DNA of 5,670 nt from Lachnospiraceae bacterium (GTDB lineage Bacteria; Bacillota_A; Clostridia; Lachnospirales; Lachnospiraceae), in assembly GCA_017553965.1 (NCBI GenBank), contig JAFZJK010000141.1:1-5670 (forward strand). Reading direction: 5' to 3'. The position numbers and the translations under genes are program-made. The notes beneath the pieces were generated by a model, which saw only the letters and a list, made by a program, of their open reading frames with translations, ran no database searches and had not been told where the DNA came from. Positions 1 through 5,670 of the stretch are shown piece by piece. Each line of letters starts with the position of its first letter. Positions within the stretch are counted from its first letter, which is position 1.

Positions 1-1499
1 ATGACGGCTATGACAGCTCCAAAAGAAACATAAAGGAACGGATAGCACTGATCAATAAGGAAGCCGCCACATACTATTACAGGATGTTGCGATCCAAGGA
101 AGGTCATAATGCATACGAATATCTCAAAAACCGTGGGCTTTCGGATGAGACGATCAACAACTTCGGCCTGGGGTTTGCGGGCAGATATTCGGACGGACTA
201 TATAAATATATGAAAACTCTCGGACATTCCGACGAGGAGCTAGCCACAAGCGGACTTTTCAGTATAAGCGAAAAAGGTGTATATGATAAGTTCTGGGACA
301 GAGTAATATTTCCGATCATGGACCAGCGCGGCAGGGTTATAGCATTCGGCGGCAGGATCATGAGTAAAGCGGAAAATGCTCCAAAGTACTTAAACTCACC
401 GGAGACGGAGCTCTTTTTAAAGAGCGAGAATCTGTACGGCCTGCATTTGGCTAAAAAGACAAAGGAAAAGTTTTTCCTGCTTGCAGAAGGGTACATGGAT
501 GTTATAGCACTCCATCAGGCGGGTTTTGACAATGCTGTTGCTTCGCTCGGCACATCGCTTACGGAGAGGCAGGCAAACAGGATCAAAGGGTATACGGAAT
601 CCGTGGTCATAACATATGACAGTGACGGAGCCGGAAGAAAAGCGGCACTGAGAGCCATCCCTATCTTAAAGAATGTGGGGCTGTCGGTGAAAGTGCTGAA
701 CATGAAGCCTTATAAGGATCCCGATGAGTTCATCTGTGCCATCGGTGCCGATGAATACAGAAAACGTATAGAAACTGCGGTAAACGGCTTTGATTTTGAA
801 GCCGGGGTATTGGAGGAGTCGCACGATATGGATGATCCCGATTCGAAAACGCAGTTTGATCATAGAATAGCAGAGACCATAGCCAAGATAGACGATCCGA
901 TGGCAAGACATAATCACATAGAGTCGGCGGCCAGAAAATACAATATCGATCCGGTCGAATTAAAGCGTGAGGTTAACAGGATCGGAGCGGCTTTAAAGGT
1001 CAGGGAAAACAACGAACGTGAGAAGGAACGGGCAAAGGCGACCAGGGAGATAAAACCCGAGACAGCCATGAAGCATACTGAATATATGTTATTAAACATG
1101 CTCGTTTCAAATAAAAATGCGTATCAGGCAACCAAAGGCATATTAGAAAAAGATGATTTTTCCGAGGATGTTGAACAACGCATTTTTGAATATTTAACAA
1201 ACGATTATGAAAGAACCGGAGCGACGGTAGGCGCCAGAATAGTTGAAAAATTTGAAACTGCAGATGAGCAGAAAAAGGTGGCGGACATACTGATGACCTC
1301 AGGGGATTTTGATGAAAGTAGTGACGAAGAAAGGAGGATGGCATTTGCTGATTTTGTAACAGGTGTTAAGAAAGCGGCAATAGAGCGTAAGGTCGGAGAC
1401 GCGATGAATAAAGGAGACGGAGCAGCACTTATTGAATTGCTCAAAATTGAAGACGGTCTCGAGAACCTTCGCAAAAAGCTGTTGAATGTAAACCTGTAG
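1..1499 (+). CDS. dnaG: DNA primase DnaG, 5' end cut off by the window edge
   Basis: DnaG makes the short RNA primers used by the replicative polymerase and works with the DnaB helicase at the fork. The reading frame is open from base 3; the ATG at 84 is internal, because the 27 codons before it encode ordinary primase sequence ending in AATYYYRM. 498 residues are visible against about 600 for the family, so only the N-terminal CHC2 zinc-ribbon domain (about 100 residues) is missing. Numbering from the first full codon, the RNA-polymerase core follows (RVIFPIMD, then the KYLNSPET motif near 128). The Toprim fold carries EGYMD at 162-166 (nt 486-500), the acidic DSD at 206-208 (nt 618-626) and DPDE at 239-242, which are the metal-binding residues of active primases. 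The last ~140 residues match the helical helicase-binding domain. The gene ends with two in-frame TAG codons (1497-1502), 5 nt before rpoD. It appears intact and functional. Confidence 0.97.
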   Translation, partial: DGYDSSKRNIKERIALINKEAATYYYRMLRSKEGHNAYEYLKNRGLSDETINNFGLGFAGRYSDGLYKYMKTLGHSDEELATSGLFSISEKGVYDKFWDRVIFPIMDQRGRVIAFGGRIMSKAENAPKYLNSPETELFLKSENLYGLHLAKKTKEKFFLLAEGYMDVIALHQAGFDNAVASLGTSLTERQANRIKGYTESVVITYDSDGAGRKAALRAIPILKNVGLSVKVLNMKPYKDPDEFICAIGADEYRKRIETAVNGFDFEAGVLEESHDMDDPDSKTQFDHRIAETIAKIDDPMARHNHIESAARKYNIDPVELKREVNRIGAALKVRENNEREKERAKATREIKPETAMKHTEYMLLNMLVSNKNAYQATKGILEKDDFSEDVEQRIFEYLTNDYERTGATVGARIVEKFETADEQKKVADILMTSGDFDESSDEERRMAFADFVTGVKKAAIERKVGDAMNKGDGAALIELLKIEDGLENLRKKLLNVNL

Positions 1500-1504
1500 T
1501 AGCA

Positions 1505-2767
1505 ATGCCTAGAACGATGGATCAGCAGTTACAGCAGAAGTTCCAGGAGAAGCTCAGAGAATTACTGAGCATGGCCAAGAAAAAGAAAAACGTCTTGGAA
1601 TATCAGGAGGTTAATGACTTTTTCAGCGATATGGAGCTGAATGAGGACCAGATCAACCACATTTATGATTTCCTTGACAATAACGGAGTCGATGTCTTGA
1701 GAGAGACCGTTTCCGATGACGATATCCTGGACAGCATTGATCTTATCAGTGATGACGAGGAAGATATCGATATCGAGAATATCGACCTTTCCGTTCCGGA
1801 AGGCGTGAGCATTGAGGATCCGGTAAGAATGTACCTTAAGGAAATAGGTAAGGTACAGCTCTTAAGCGCAGATGAGGAAATTCATCTGGCTCAAGTAATA
1901 GAGGAGGGAGATTCCTACAAGCAGCGCTGTCACGAAATAGAAAAGAAGCTGAGGAAGCCCGAGAGTCCCGAAGCTAAAGAAGAGCTTACCAAGAAGCTTG
2001 CTTCCTTAAAAAAGGAAGGACAGAAAAAGATTGACGCAGGTGAAGCGGCAAAGAAGAGACTGGCTGAGGCTAACTTAAGACTTGTTGTTTCCATAGCAAA
2101 GCGTTACGTGGGCCGCGGTATGCAGTTCCTTGATCTTATCCAGGAAGGTAACCTCGGACTTATCAAAGCAGTAGAGAAATTTGATTATAACAAGGGATAC
2201 AAATTCAGTACCTATGCTACATGGTGGATCAGACAGGCAATAACCAGAGCTATCGCCGATCAGGCACGTACCATAAGAATACCTGTACATATGGTTGAGA
2301 CCATCAACAGGCTGATGCGTACCCAGAGAACACTGCTTCAGGAGTTAGGACGTGAACCTACCCAGGAGGAAGTGGCACGTGAAATGAAGATGCCGGTTGA
2401 GCGTGTGGCAGAGATCCAGAAGATTTCTCAGGAGCCTGTATCATTAGAGACTCCTATCGGTGAGGAGGAAGACAGCCACCTTGGTGACTTCATCCAGGAC
2501 GATAACGTACCTATGCCCGCAGATGCTGCAGCATATACACTGCTTAAAGAGCAGCTGCTTGACGTACTCGGGACGTTAACAGATCGTGAGCAGAGAGTGC
2601 TCAGACTCAGATTTGGTCTTGATGACGGACGTGCAAGAACACTTGAAGAGGTTGGTAAGGTATTCGATGTAACACGTGAGCGTATCAGACAGATTGAGGC
2701 TAAGGCTTTAAGAAAGCTGAGACACCCCAGCCGCAGCAGAAAGCTTAGGGATTTCCTTGAGCAGTAA
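1505..2767 (+). CDS. rpoD: Primary RNA polymerase sigma factor RpoD (SigA)
   Basis: This is the housekeeping sigma subunit that directs RNA polymerase to -10/-35 promoters. Over 420 residues the order is: region 1.1-like N-terminus (about 10-65, with NVLEYQEV), an acidic stretch (about 70-97), region 1.2 ([16 protein letters not shown], 105-120), region 2 ([20 protein letters not shown] from 187, and the -10 recognition and melting helix [18 protein letters not shown] at 232-249), region 3 (about 260-335, including [12 protein letters not shown]), and region 4 (about 345-420) with the -35-binding helix-turn-helix [21 protein letters not shown] at 380-400. It is about 48 residues longer than the ~371-residue Bacillus SigA; nearly all the excess is a charged insert around 136-181. 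The ATG at 1505 is the first in frame and lies 5 nt after the dnaG stop. No AGGAGG-like site precedes it, so translation is probably coupled to dnaG. ATG 1517 (Met5) is an alternative start, also without an SD. Confidence 0.98.
   Translation: MPRTMDQQLQQKFQEKLRELLSMAKKKKNVLEYQEVNDFFSDMELNEDQINHIYDFLDNNGVDVLRETVSDDDILDSIDLISDDEEDIDIENIDLSVPEGVSIEDPVRMYLKEIGKVQLLSADEEIHLAQVIEEGDSYKQRCHEIEKKLRKPESPEAKEELTKKLASLKKEGQKKIDAGEAAKKRLAEANLRLVVSIAKRYVGRGMQFLDLIQEGNLGLIKAVEKFDYNKGYKFSTYATWWIRQAITRAIADQARTIRIPVHMVETINRLMRTQRTLLQELGREPTQEEVAREMKMPVERVAEIQKISQEPVSLETPIGEEEDSHLGDFIQDDNVPMPADAAAYTLLKEQLLDVLGTLTDREQRVLRLRFGLDDGRARTLEEVGKVFDVTRERIRQIEAKALRKLRHPSRSRKLRDFLEQ
1910..2047 (+). other. Lineage-specific insert in sigma factor between regions 1.2 and 2.1
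   Basis: In Bacillus SigA the motif IEEGD is followed almost at once by the [11 protein letters not shown] start of region 2. Here IEEGD (from residue 132) and [11 protein letters not shown] are separated by roughly 46 extra residues (about 136-181). They are very rich in Lys and Glu, with leucines spaced as in an amphipathic helix ([17 protein letters not shown]) and a short Pro-containing break (KPESPEAK). The position matches the non-conserved region (NCR) of E. coli sigma-70, which is much larger. Comparison with Bacillus and E. coli is from memory; the helical prediction is by eye. The reading frame continues cleanly on both sides, so this is not a frameshift artefact. Confidence 0.75.
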
Positions 2768-2769
2768 TC

Positions 2770-2792
2770 GTCGTCACACGAAGTGTGATGAC
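2770..2792 (+). other. Strong hairpin just after the rpoD stop
   Basis: An inverted repeat forms a 10-bp stem (2770-2779 with 2783-2792, one G-U pair) closed by a GAA triloop. It begins 3 nt after the rpoD stop. No run of T follows, so it does not look like an intrinsic terminator. A role as an mRNA 3'-end stabiliser or processing site within the rpoD-trmK transcript is inferred, not shown. Confidence 0.6.
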
Positions 2793-2799
2793 AGTCGGT

Positions 2800-2819
2800 C
2801 CGCGCGACGTTTGGCGCGG
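2800..2819 (+). other. GC-rich hairpin in the rpoD-trmK gap
   Basis: CCGCGC (2800-2805) is perfectly complementary to GCGCGG (2814-2819), with an 8-nt loop. Flanking GGT (2797-2799) and ACC (2824-2826) could extend the stem across a 4-nt bulge. As with the first hairpin, no T-tract follows, so readthrough into trmK is expected. Together the two hairpins fill most of the gap before the possible trmK starts. Confidence 0.55.
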
Positions 2820-2830
2820 TAAAACCAATG

Positions 2831-2860
2831 AAAAACCGAAATGGAGGTTTTTCGTCCATT
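2831..2860 (+). promoter_or_regulatory. trmK ribosome binding site within interlocking complementary segments
   Basis: GGAGG at 2843-2847 is the best Shine-Dalgarno in this gap and favours the ATG at 2861, although its 13-nt spacing is long. Two complementary pairs overlap it: AAAAACC (2831-2837) with GGTTTTT (2846-2852), and AATGGA (2840-2845) with TCCATT (2855-2860). Each would cover part of the GGAGG. The 5' arm of the second pair lies in the loop of the first, a pseudoknot-like arrangement. Whether this controls translation is inference. Confidence 0.45.
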
Positions 2861-3601
2861 ATGGAACACAGAGATAATATAAAACTGTCGGAACGCCTTG
2901 CCATGTCAGCAGGGATGGTGACGGCGGGCTCGAGCGTGGCAGATGTGGGCTGTGATCATGCCCACACCTGTATATGGCTCGTAAAGCATGGTGCGGTGAC
3001 GAAGGCGATTGCCATGGATGTCAGGTCAGGGCCGCTTTCACATGCCGAGGCCAATATAAGGCTGTACGGACTTGATGAACATATAAAGACGAGACTTTCG
3101 GACGGACTTGATGCCCTTTTGCCGGGAGAGACAGATACGATCATCATAGCCGGTATGGGCGGTACACTTACCGTTCAGATACTTGAAAGAGGTCTTGATA
3201 AAGCTAAGGCTGCAAAAGAACTGATACTTCAGCCACAATCGGATCTGGAGATGGTAAGAAGGTTCTTAAGAGAACAGGGATTCCGTATCCGGGAAGAAAA
3301 GATGTGTAAGGAATCCGGAAAGTTTTATACATCGATGAAAGTGATATACGAGGAACCGGATACTGATATACAGAGTTCGGAAAAAGAAACTGATCTTCAA
3401 GCGGTATATGATGAGTTTGGAGAGTATCTTTTAAAGAATAAAAATGAAATTTTGTATGAAGTTCTTCTTATACTAAAGGAGAAAAACGAAAGAATCCTTG
3501 AGAGGATAACCGGGGAAGGCTCCGAGGAAAGCTTGGAGCGAAAGGCTTTTTTCGAGAATGAGAAAGAACAGATATCAAAAGCCTTGGAGTTTTATAAGTA
3601 A
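2861..3601 (+). CDS. trmK: tRNA (adenine(22)-N1)-methyltransferase TrmK
   Basis: TrmK uses S-adenosylmethionine to methylate N1 of A22 in tRNA. The 246-residue product has the family's Rossmann-type methyltransferase core: KLSERL near the N-terminus, the SAM-binding motif VADVGCDHAH, AMDVRSGPLSHAEANI (second strand acid and following helix), SDGLDAL, the hallmark IIAGMGG, then LILQPQSDLEMVRRFL and a lysine- and glutamate-rich helical C-terminus, as expected for TrmK's coiled-coil domain. The start at 2861 places MEHRDNIKLSERL close to the usual N-terminus (Bacillus begins MNELKLSKRL, from memory) and follows GGAGG at 2843-2847. An in-frame ATG at 2828 would add 11 residues (MKNRNGGFSSI), but these have no family match and only a weak upstream SD. 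Location directly after rpoD is the normal Firmicute context. Function is confident; the start is less so. Confidence 0.9.
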   Translation: MEHRDNIKLSERLAMSAGMVTAGSSVADVGCDHAHTCIWLVKHGAVTKAIAMDVRSGPLSHAEANIRLYGLDEHIKTRLSDGLDALLPGETDTIIIAGMGGTLTVQILERGLDKAKAAKELILQPQSDLEMVRRFLREQGFRIREEKMCKESGKFYTSMKVIYEEPDTDIQSSEKETDLQAVYDEFGEYLLKNKNEILYEVLLILKEKNERILERITGEGSEESLERKAFFENEKEQISKALEFYK

Positions 3602-3613
3602 CAAAATTACAAT
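3584..3613 (+). promoter_or_regulatory. Possible weak promoter for the nucleoside kinase gene
   Basis: TACAAT (3608-3613) matches the -10 consensus at 5 of 6 positions. TTGGAG (3584-3589) lies 18 bp upstream and matches only the TTG of the -35 consensus. A transcript would start near 3620, just ahead of the RBS. In AT-rich intergenic DNA such matches arise by chance, so this is only a candidate; cotranscription with trmK is equally possible. Confidence 0.28.
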
Positions 3614-3622
3614 AACATAGAC

Positions 3623-3628
3623 AAGGAG
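3623..3628 (+). promoter_or_regulatory. Ribosome binding site of the nucleoside kinase gene
   Basis: AAGGAG lies 6 nt before the ATG at 3635. This is a near-ideal Shine-Dalgarno and fixes the start codon. It is the strongest RBS in the window and contrasts with the weak or absent sites before rpoD and trmK. Confidence 0.85.
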
Positions 3629-3634
3629 AGAAGG

Positions 3635-5296
3635 ATGGCTGATTGCAAGGTTAATGTATTTGGGGTTACGGTAGAATATGAGCAGGGCACAACATATGCC
3701 GAGATAGCAAAGGATTACAAGGAAAAAGTGGATGGTGACATAATACTTGTTACCGTAAACGGCAAGCTCTGCGAGCTGCACAAGAAAATAGAGAACGGCT
3801 GCAAGATTGATTTCGTCACTACTAAGGATTCCGTCGGAAACGATACTTATGTGAGAGGTGCTATTTTCCTGATGCTCAAAGCGTTTTATAATGTACTGGG
3901 CAGGGAAAAGATAAAAAAAATCTCCGTAGAGCATACTTTAGGAAAAGCAGTATACTGCGATTATGAGGGAAAAGAACCTCTTTCCAATGAACTGCTTGCA
4001 AAGGTAAAGCGAGAGATGCATGAGATAGCCGATGCAGATCTTCCTATATTGAAAAAGTCCATACCGACATCTGAAGCTATAAAGATGTTCAGGGATCTTG
4101 GTATGCATGATAAAGAGAAGCTTTTCAAATACAGAAGTGCTTCCTCGACAAATTATTATGAGCTTGACGGTTTTAAGGATTATTTTTACGGATATATGCC
4201 GGCGTCTACCGGTATCCTTAAGGTGTTTGATCTGATGCTCTACGCGGATGGATTCCTTTTACTTCTTCCTGATGTATCGGATCCTTCCACTGTGGCTGAT
4301 TATGATGACAGACCCCTGCTGTTTAAGACCCAGCATGAGGCAAATGAGTGGGGCAAGGTCATGGGGCTTGAGACTGTAGGTGATCTGAACGAGCAGATAT
4401 GTAACGGAAATATCGAGGATCTGCTTTTGGTACAGGAGGCTCTCCAGGAAAAGAGGATAGGAGATATCGCAGAACAGATAAAGTCCAGGGGCGGAGTTAA
4501 GTTTGTTATGATAGCAGGCCCTTCTTCTTCGGGAAAGACCACATTTTCACACAGACTTTCCGTGCAGCTGAGAACTCTTGGTTTAAAACCTCATCCTGTA
4601 GCACTTGATAACTATTTCAAGAACCGTGAAGATACACCCAAGGACGAGAACGGAAATTATAACTTCGAATGCCTTGAGGCAATAGATGTTGAAGGTTTTA
4701 ACAAGGATATGCTGGCACTCCTTAACGGCGAGACCGTACAGATGCCGTCATTTAACTTTAAGGTAGGAAAACGTGAATATAAGGGCAATACCTTAAAGCT
4801 TGAGGAAGGCGATATACTGGTACTTGAAGGTATACATGGACTAAACGATGCTCTGTCATATTCACTTCCTAAGGAAAGCAAGTTTAAGATATATATCAGT
4901 GCTCTTACCCAGTTGAATATTGATGAGCACAACAGGATCCCGACTACTACGGCCAGACTTATCAGACGTATAGTAAGGGATGCAAGAACCAGAGGTACTT
5001 CGGCGCAGGGAACTATCGCAATGTGGTATTCGGTACGCCGTGGTGAGGAAGAAAATATATTCCCGTTCCAGGAGCAGGCAGACTGCATGTTTAATTCGGC
5101 ACTTGTATATGAGCTGGCCGTGCTTAAACAATATGTAGAGCCGTTGCTTTTCGGAATAAAGGAAGATGATCCCGAGTATCTGGAAGCAAATAAGTTACTT
5201 AAGTTCTTGAAATACTTCCTTGGTATTTCAAGTGAGGGAATCCCGCACAACTCGATCGTGAGAGAGTTTGTAGGCGGAAGCGTATTCCCTGTTTAA
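3635..5296 (+). CDS. Uridine kinase-like nucleoside kinase with N-terminal TGS and ThrRS-like domains
   Basis: This 553-residue protein resembles the clostridial 'nucleoside kinase' family. Residues 1-63 form a TGS-type beta-grasp domain (VNVFGVTVEYEQGTTYAEIA...ILVTVNGKL). Residues about 64-215 resemble the second additional (SAD) editing domain of threonyl-tRNA synthetase, but only one histidine is seen (SVEHTLGK, H100) where the catalytic form has HxxxH, so editing is unlikely. The C-terminal half is a phosphoribulokinase/uridine-kinase P-loop domain: Walker A GPSSSGKT (295-302), DNYF (325-328, the place of the DDYY acceptor-site motif), LVLEGIHGLN (395-404) and the arginine-rich lid segment RLIRRIVRDARTRG (441-454). 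The expected reaction is ATP-dependent phosphorylation of a nucleoside or similar small molecule; the substrate cannot be read from sequence. It is cytoplasmic, with no signal peptide or membrane segment. Length is typical of the family and the gene looks intact. It starts 33 nt after trmK and precedes rnpB. Confidence 0.9.
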   Translation: MADCKVNVFGVTVEYEQGTTYAEIAKDYKEKVDGDIILVTVNGKLCELHKKIENGCKIDFVTTKDSVGNDTYVRGAIFLMLKAFYNVLGREKIKKISVEHTLGKAVYCDYEGKEPLSNELLAKVKREMHEIADADLPILKKSIPTSEAIKMFRDLGMHDKEKLFKYRSASSTNYYELDGFKDYFYGYMPASTGILKVFDLMLYADGFLLLLPDVSDPSTVADYDDRPLLFKTQHEANEWGKVMGLETVGDLNEQICNGNIEDLLLVQEALQEKRIGDIAEQIKSRGGVKFVMIAGPSSSGKTTFSHRLSVQLRTLGLKPHPVALDNYFKNREDTPKDENGNYNFECLEAIDVEGFNKDMLALLNGETVQMPSFNFKVGKREYKGNTLKLEEGDILVLEGIHGLNDALSYSLPKESKFKIYISALTQLNIDEHNRIPTTTARLIRRIVRDARTRGTSAQGTIAMWYSVRRGEEENIFPFQEQADCMFNSALVYELAVLKQYVEPLLFGIKEDDPEYLEANKLLKFLKYFLGISSEGIPHNSIVREFVGGSVFPV

Positions 5297-5387
5297 TCGC
5301 ATTTTACAGTCATAGCATATCATCTGCTCACTTTATGGTTTCATCCCATGATAGTACTCCGATTTAGTAAATTTGCGATAAAGGGAA
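5297..5387. other. Non-coding gap between the kinase gene and rnpB
   Basis: No convincing gene is seen here. There is no GC-rich stem followed by a T-run, so I see no intrinsic terminator for the kinase transcript. The two ends are complementary at long range: ATCGCA (5296-5301) with TGCGAT (5374-5379) and TTTAC (5303-5307) with GTAAA (5367-5371), around a 59-nt loop. The right arm overlaps the likely -35 region of the rnpB promoter. Confidence 0.5.
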
Positions 5388-5393
5388 TATAAT
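5364..5393 (+). promoter_or_regulatory. Probable sigma-A promoter of rnpB
   Basis: TATAAT at 5388-5393 is a perfect -10 box. The -35 is poor: TTAGTA (5364-5369, spacer 18) matches 3 of 6 positions. Transcription would begin about 5400, which fits the expected 5' end of the RNase P RNA roughly 34 nt before its conserved GAGGAAAGUCC segment. No extended -10 TG is present. Confidence 0.6.
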
Positions 5394-5399
5394 ATGTTA

Positions 5400-5670
5400 A
5401 ATATGAGCAGCACGGATGGTCGCGGCGAAAGCTGAGGAAAGTCCGGGCTTCGTAGGGCAGGGTGCCGGATAACGTCCGGCGGAGGTGACTCCCGGGAAAG
5501 TGCAACAGAAATTATACCGCCCAACTAAAGTTGGGTAAGGGTGGAATGGCGGTGTAAGAGACCACCGGTTTTCCGGTAACGGAAAATGCTGTGCAAACCC
5601 CACCTGAAGCAAGGCCAAACAGGGGACTATACGGCGGCCCGTCGTGTCTCCGGGTAGGCTGCGTTCTGAG
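5400..5670 (+). ncRNA. rnpB: RNase P RNA (type A), 3' end cut off by the window edge
   Basis: This is the catalytic RNA that removes 5' leaders from precursor tRNAs. Conserved blocks appear in order: GAGGAAAGTCCGGGCT (5434-5449), AGGGCAGGGTGCC (5454-5466), AAGTGCAACAGA (5498-5509), GGTAAGGGTG and AAACCCCACC...GCAAGGCCAAA (5595-5619). Visible helices include a short P3 with a GAAA loop (around 5423-5434), GCCGGA/TCCGGC (5464-5480), a GGAG-GTGA-CTCC tetraloop hairpin (5481-5492), a P12 position reduced to a 6-bp stem (5520-5535), and a 7-bp stem with GTAA loop (5569-5586). GGGC (5455-5458) can pair with GCCC (5637-5640), the P6 pseudoknot that marks type A. The GGT that binds the tRNA CCA end lies at 5653-5655. 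By alignment to E. coli from memory, about 75-100 nt are missing at the 3' end, including the strands closing P1, P2 and P4. The 5' end is estimated from the promoter. Confidence 0.97.

Noticed and set aside
84..86. ATG at 84 as the real start of dnaG
   Set aside because: The 27 codons upstream are open and encode conserved primase sequence; the protein would also lack the zinc domain. The gene simply runs off the left edge.
1160..1200. TTGAAC-like -35 in dnaG as an internal rpoD promoter
   Set aside because: No acceptable -10 box lies at a 16-18 bp distance; the match is compatible with chance in coding DNA.
2831..2852. A-rich/T-rich stem as an intrinsic terminator after rpoD
   Set aside because: The five T residues are inside the stem rather than after it, and the stem has only two G-C pairs, so termination is unlikely.
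2428..2904. 158-codon open frame on the minus strand over the end of rpoD
   Set aside because: It is antisense to the conserved sigma region 4 and its product is a low-complexity Ser/Leu-rich sequence, so it is a shadow of rpoD.
4657..5250. 197-codon open frame on the minus strand
   Set aside because: It lies antisense within the well-conserved kinase domain, is rich in Ser/Leu as typical of a shadow frame, and has no recognisable domain.
5317..5350. Short inverted repeats as a terminator of the kinase gene
   Set aside because: Only 4-5 bp stems (AGCA/TGCT, ATGG/CCAT) can be drawn, with no T-run following.
5333..5618. Two minus-strand open frames over rnpB
   Set aside because: The stretch is a structured RNA gene with unmistakable RNase P motifs; the frames have no RBS or domain support.

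Overview
The window is an ordinary piece of bacterial housekeeping chromosome with all genes on the + strand. It most likely comes from a Firmicute of class Clostridia, probably Lachnospiraceae-like. The evidence is the dnaG-rpoD-trmK order, a SigA-type sigma factor with a short acidic N-terminus, a TGS-containing nucleoside kinase of the kind found in clostridia, and an RNase P RNA of the ancestral type A (clostridia use type A, Bacillus type B). Base composition is moderate, mid-40s % G+C by eye. The taxonomic placement is inference.

Layout: (1) 1-1499, the 3' five-sixths of dnaG (primase), cut by the left edge. (2) 1505-2767, rpoD (primary sigma factor), starting 5 nt after the dnaG stop with no clear Shine-Dalgarno. 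(3) 2768-2860, a compact intergenic stretch with two strong hairpins, followed by interlocking complementary segments over the trmK ribosome binding site. (4) 2861-3601 (or from 2828), trmK, a tRNA adenine-N1 methyltransferase. (5) 3635-5296, a 553-residue protein joining a threonyl-tRNA-synthetase-like N-terminus (TGS plus SAD-like) to a uridine-kinase-like P-loop domain. (6) 5297-5399, a non-coding gap with a probable sigma-A promoter. (7) about 5400-5670, rnpB, cut by the right edge.

The first three genes form the classical macromolecular-synthesis cluster (replication priming, transcription initiation, tRNA modification) and are probably cotranscribed. The kinase has its own strong RBS and possibly its own weak promoter. 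rnpB is probably a separate transcript.

I found no mobile element, CRISPR array, tRNA, phage gene or defence gene, and nothing that supports a wholly new system. The points most worth a second look are a roughly 46-residue charged helical insert between regions 1.2 and 2.1 of the sigma factor, the structured rpoD-trmK gap, the missing Nif3-family gene after trmK, and the SD-poor dnaG-rpoD junction.
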